From Aliiglaciecola sp. LCG003 (GTDB lineage Bacteria > Pseudomonadota > Gammaproteobacteria > Enterobacterales > Alteromonadaceae): 64,000 nt of DNA. The stretch lies in contig NZ_CP128185.1 in assembly GCF_030316135.1 (NCBI RefSeq), positions 1,054,001 through 1,118,000 on the forward strand. Reading direction: 5' to 3'. A program made the translations under genes and the position numbers. This document shows positions 63,585-64,000 of the stretch, piece after piece. Position 1 is the stretch's first letter, and each line of letters starts with the position of its first letter. The notes below the pieces were generated by a model that saw only the letters and a list, made by a program, of their open reading frames with translations, was not told where the DNA came from and did not search any database.

Positions 63585-64000
63585 TTGCCCATCGACAATC
63601 AAATTCAGCTCGAAACCGCAGAGGGGATCGATATCCAAATAACACCTGCTGGAATTGGGGTTAGAACCGCGGCCTTTGTTTACGATTTATTGATACGTTT
63701 AGTGATATTAGCCGCTGCGGCTATGATACTGGGTTACCTGGGCCAAATGGGAGTAGGGATGATGTTGATCATTTACTTCTTTGTGGAATGGTTATACCCG
63801 GTGGTTTTTGAAATTCTTAAAGGCGACACGCCAGGCAAAAAAGCCTTCGGTTTGGCAGTTGTGTATGACAATGGTTTACCCATTACGCTTTCCGGTTCTT
63901 TGACCCGCAATTTATTTCGCGCTATCGATTTTTTGCCATCTTTTTATTTCATAGGTGGGATCTGTATGGTGCTCACCCACAACTCGAAACGTTTGGGCGA
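63585..64000 (+). CDS. RDD family membrane protein, 3'-truncated by the window edge
   Basis: An open frame of 138 codons from TTG 63585 (GAGGA at 63571-63575) runs off the end. It has the RDD family pattern: GIGVRTAAFVYDLLIRLVI (the R and D of the name), a second helix AAAMILGYLGQMG, the third with MMLIIYFFVEWLYPVVFEI, and the conserved GDTPGKKAFGLAVV. The later TRNLFRAIDFLPSFYFIGG block contains the second RDD-type Arg-Asp pair. RDD proteins are three-helix membrane proteins, some implicated in ion transport or antiport. No further function can be given. The start is non-ATG and therefore uncertain by a few codons. Confidence 0.85.
   Translation, partial: MPIDNQIQLETAEGIDIQITPAGIGVRTAAFVYDLLIRLVILAAAAMILGYLGQMGVGMMLIIYFFVEWLYPVVFEILKGDTPGKKAFGLAVVYDNGLPITLSGSLTRNLFRAIDFLPSFYFIGGICMVLTHNSKRLG

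Overview
This 64 kb window is chromosomal DNA from a Gram-negative gammaproteobacterium. The best fit is Alteromonadaceae, in the Glaciecola, Paraglaciecola or Aliiglaciecola group. I infer this from the gene repertoire (YgiQ, YjjX, CreA, an RND pump, c-di-GMP enzymes, a secreted S8 peptidase with a PPC domain, a PEP-CTERM-type protein, a photolyase) and from moderately AT-rich codon use. No rRNA, tRNA, CRISPR array or prophage was seen. Both edges cut genes: an NAD-dependent epimerase on the left and an RDD membrane protein on the right.

Layout. 1-6.3 kb: an epimerase/SDR/TauE-type transporter operon, a DUF305 gene with a glutaredoxin-MauE fusion, and a triple-PAS histidine kinase with a receiver-only regulator. 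6.3-7.8 kb: an IS4-family insertion sequence that landed inside a dispersed hairpin repeat. 8-14.2 kb: a 1454-residue membrane sensor with a degenerate NTPase-like region, next to a YegD-like Hsp70; this is the least explained module. 14.2-18.8 kb: an EAL phosphodiesterase and a GGDEF cyclase flanking a repeat-containing spacer. 19-27.3 kb: exported and surface proteins (S8 peptidase, three tandem collar-domain proteins with signal peptides, a PEP-CTERM-type protein), a DUF2235 hydrolase and a solute-binding-protein gene broken by one stop codon. 27.6-39.4 kb: mostly metabolic and housekeeping genes, including an iodotyrosine-deiodinase-like nitroreductase, a thiolase, a type-B carboxylesterase, an MsbA-like ABC exporter and YjjX. 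39.6-43.8 kb: an RND pump and its adaptor. 44-48 kb: a kynureninase with an exported alpha/beta hydrolase, topoisomerase IB and a LysE exporter. 48.4-55.1 kb: an amidohydrolase-CIA30 fusion, a LytS-type kinase with a frameshifted LytTR regulator, an FKBP isomerase, repeats, a decayed lipoprotein gene and a periplasmic binding protein. 55.2-64 kb: a FAN1-type nuclease fused to a DnaQ-type exonuclease, YgiQ, a 171-bp tandem duplication, a photolyase, an AstE-like deacylase and the RDD protein.

Three points stand out. Two families of dispersed intergenic repeats occur here: a TCAAGAGGGTCAGAGT-type family near 3.8, 7.7 and 53.0 kb, and a GTGGACAGCCA-type family near 16.9, 53.1 and 60.3 kb. The IS4 element used the first family as its target, and a second, orphan IS end lies at the same position of a neighbouring copy. 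Three genes show recent or ongoing decay (21.9, 51.5 and 53.2 kb). Signal transduction is dense: two histidine-kinase systems, two c-di-GMP enzymes and the large membrane sensor. Functions are inferred from motifs read by eye; no database search was run.
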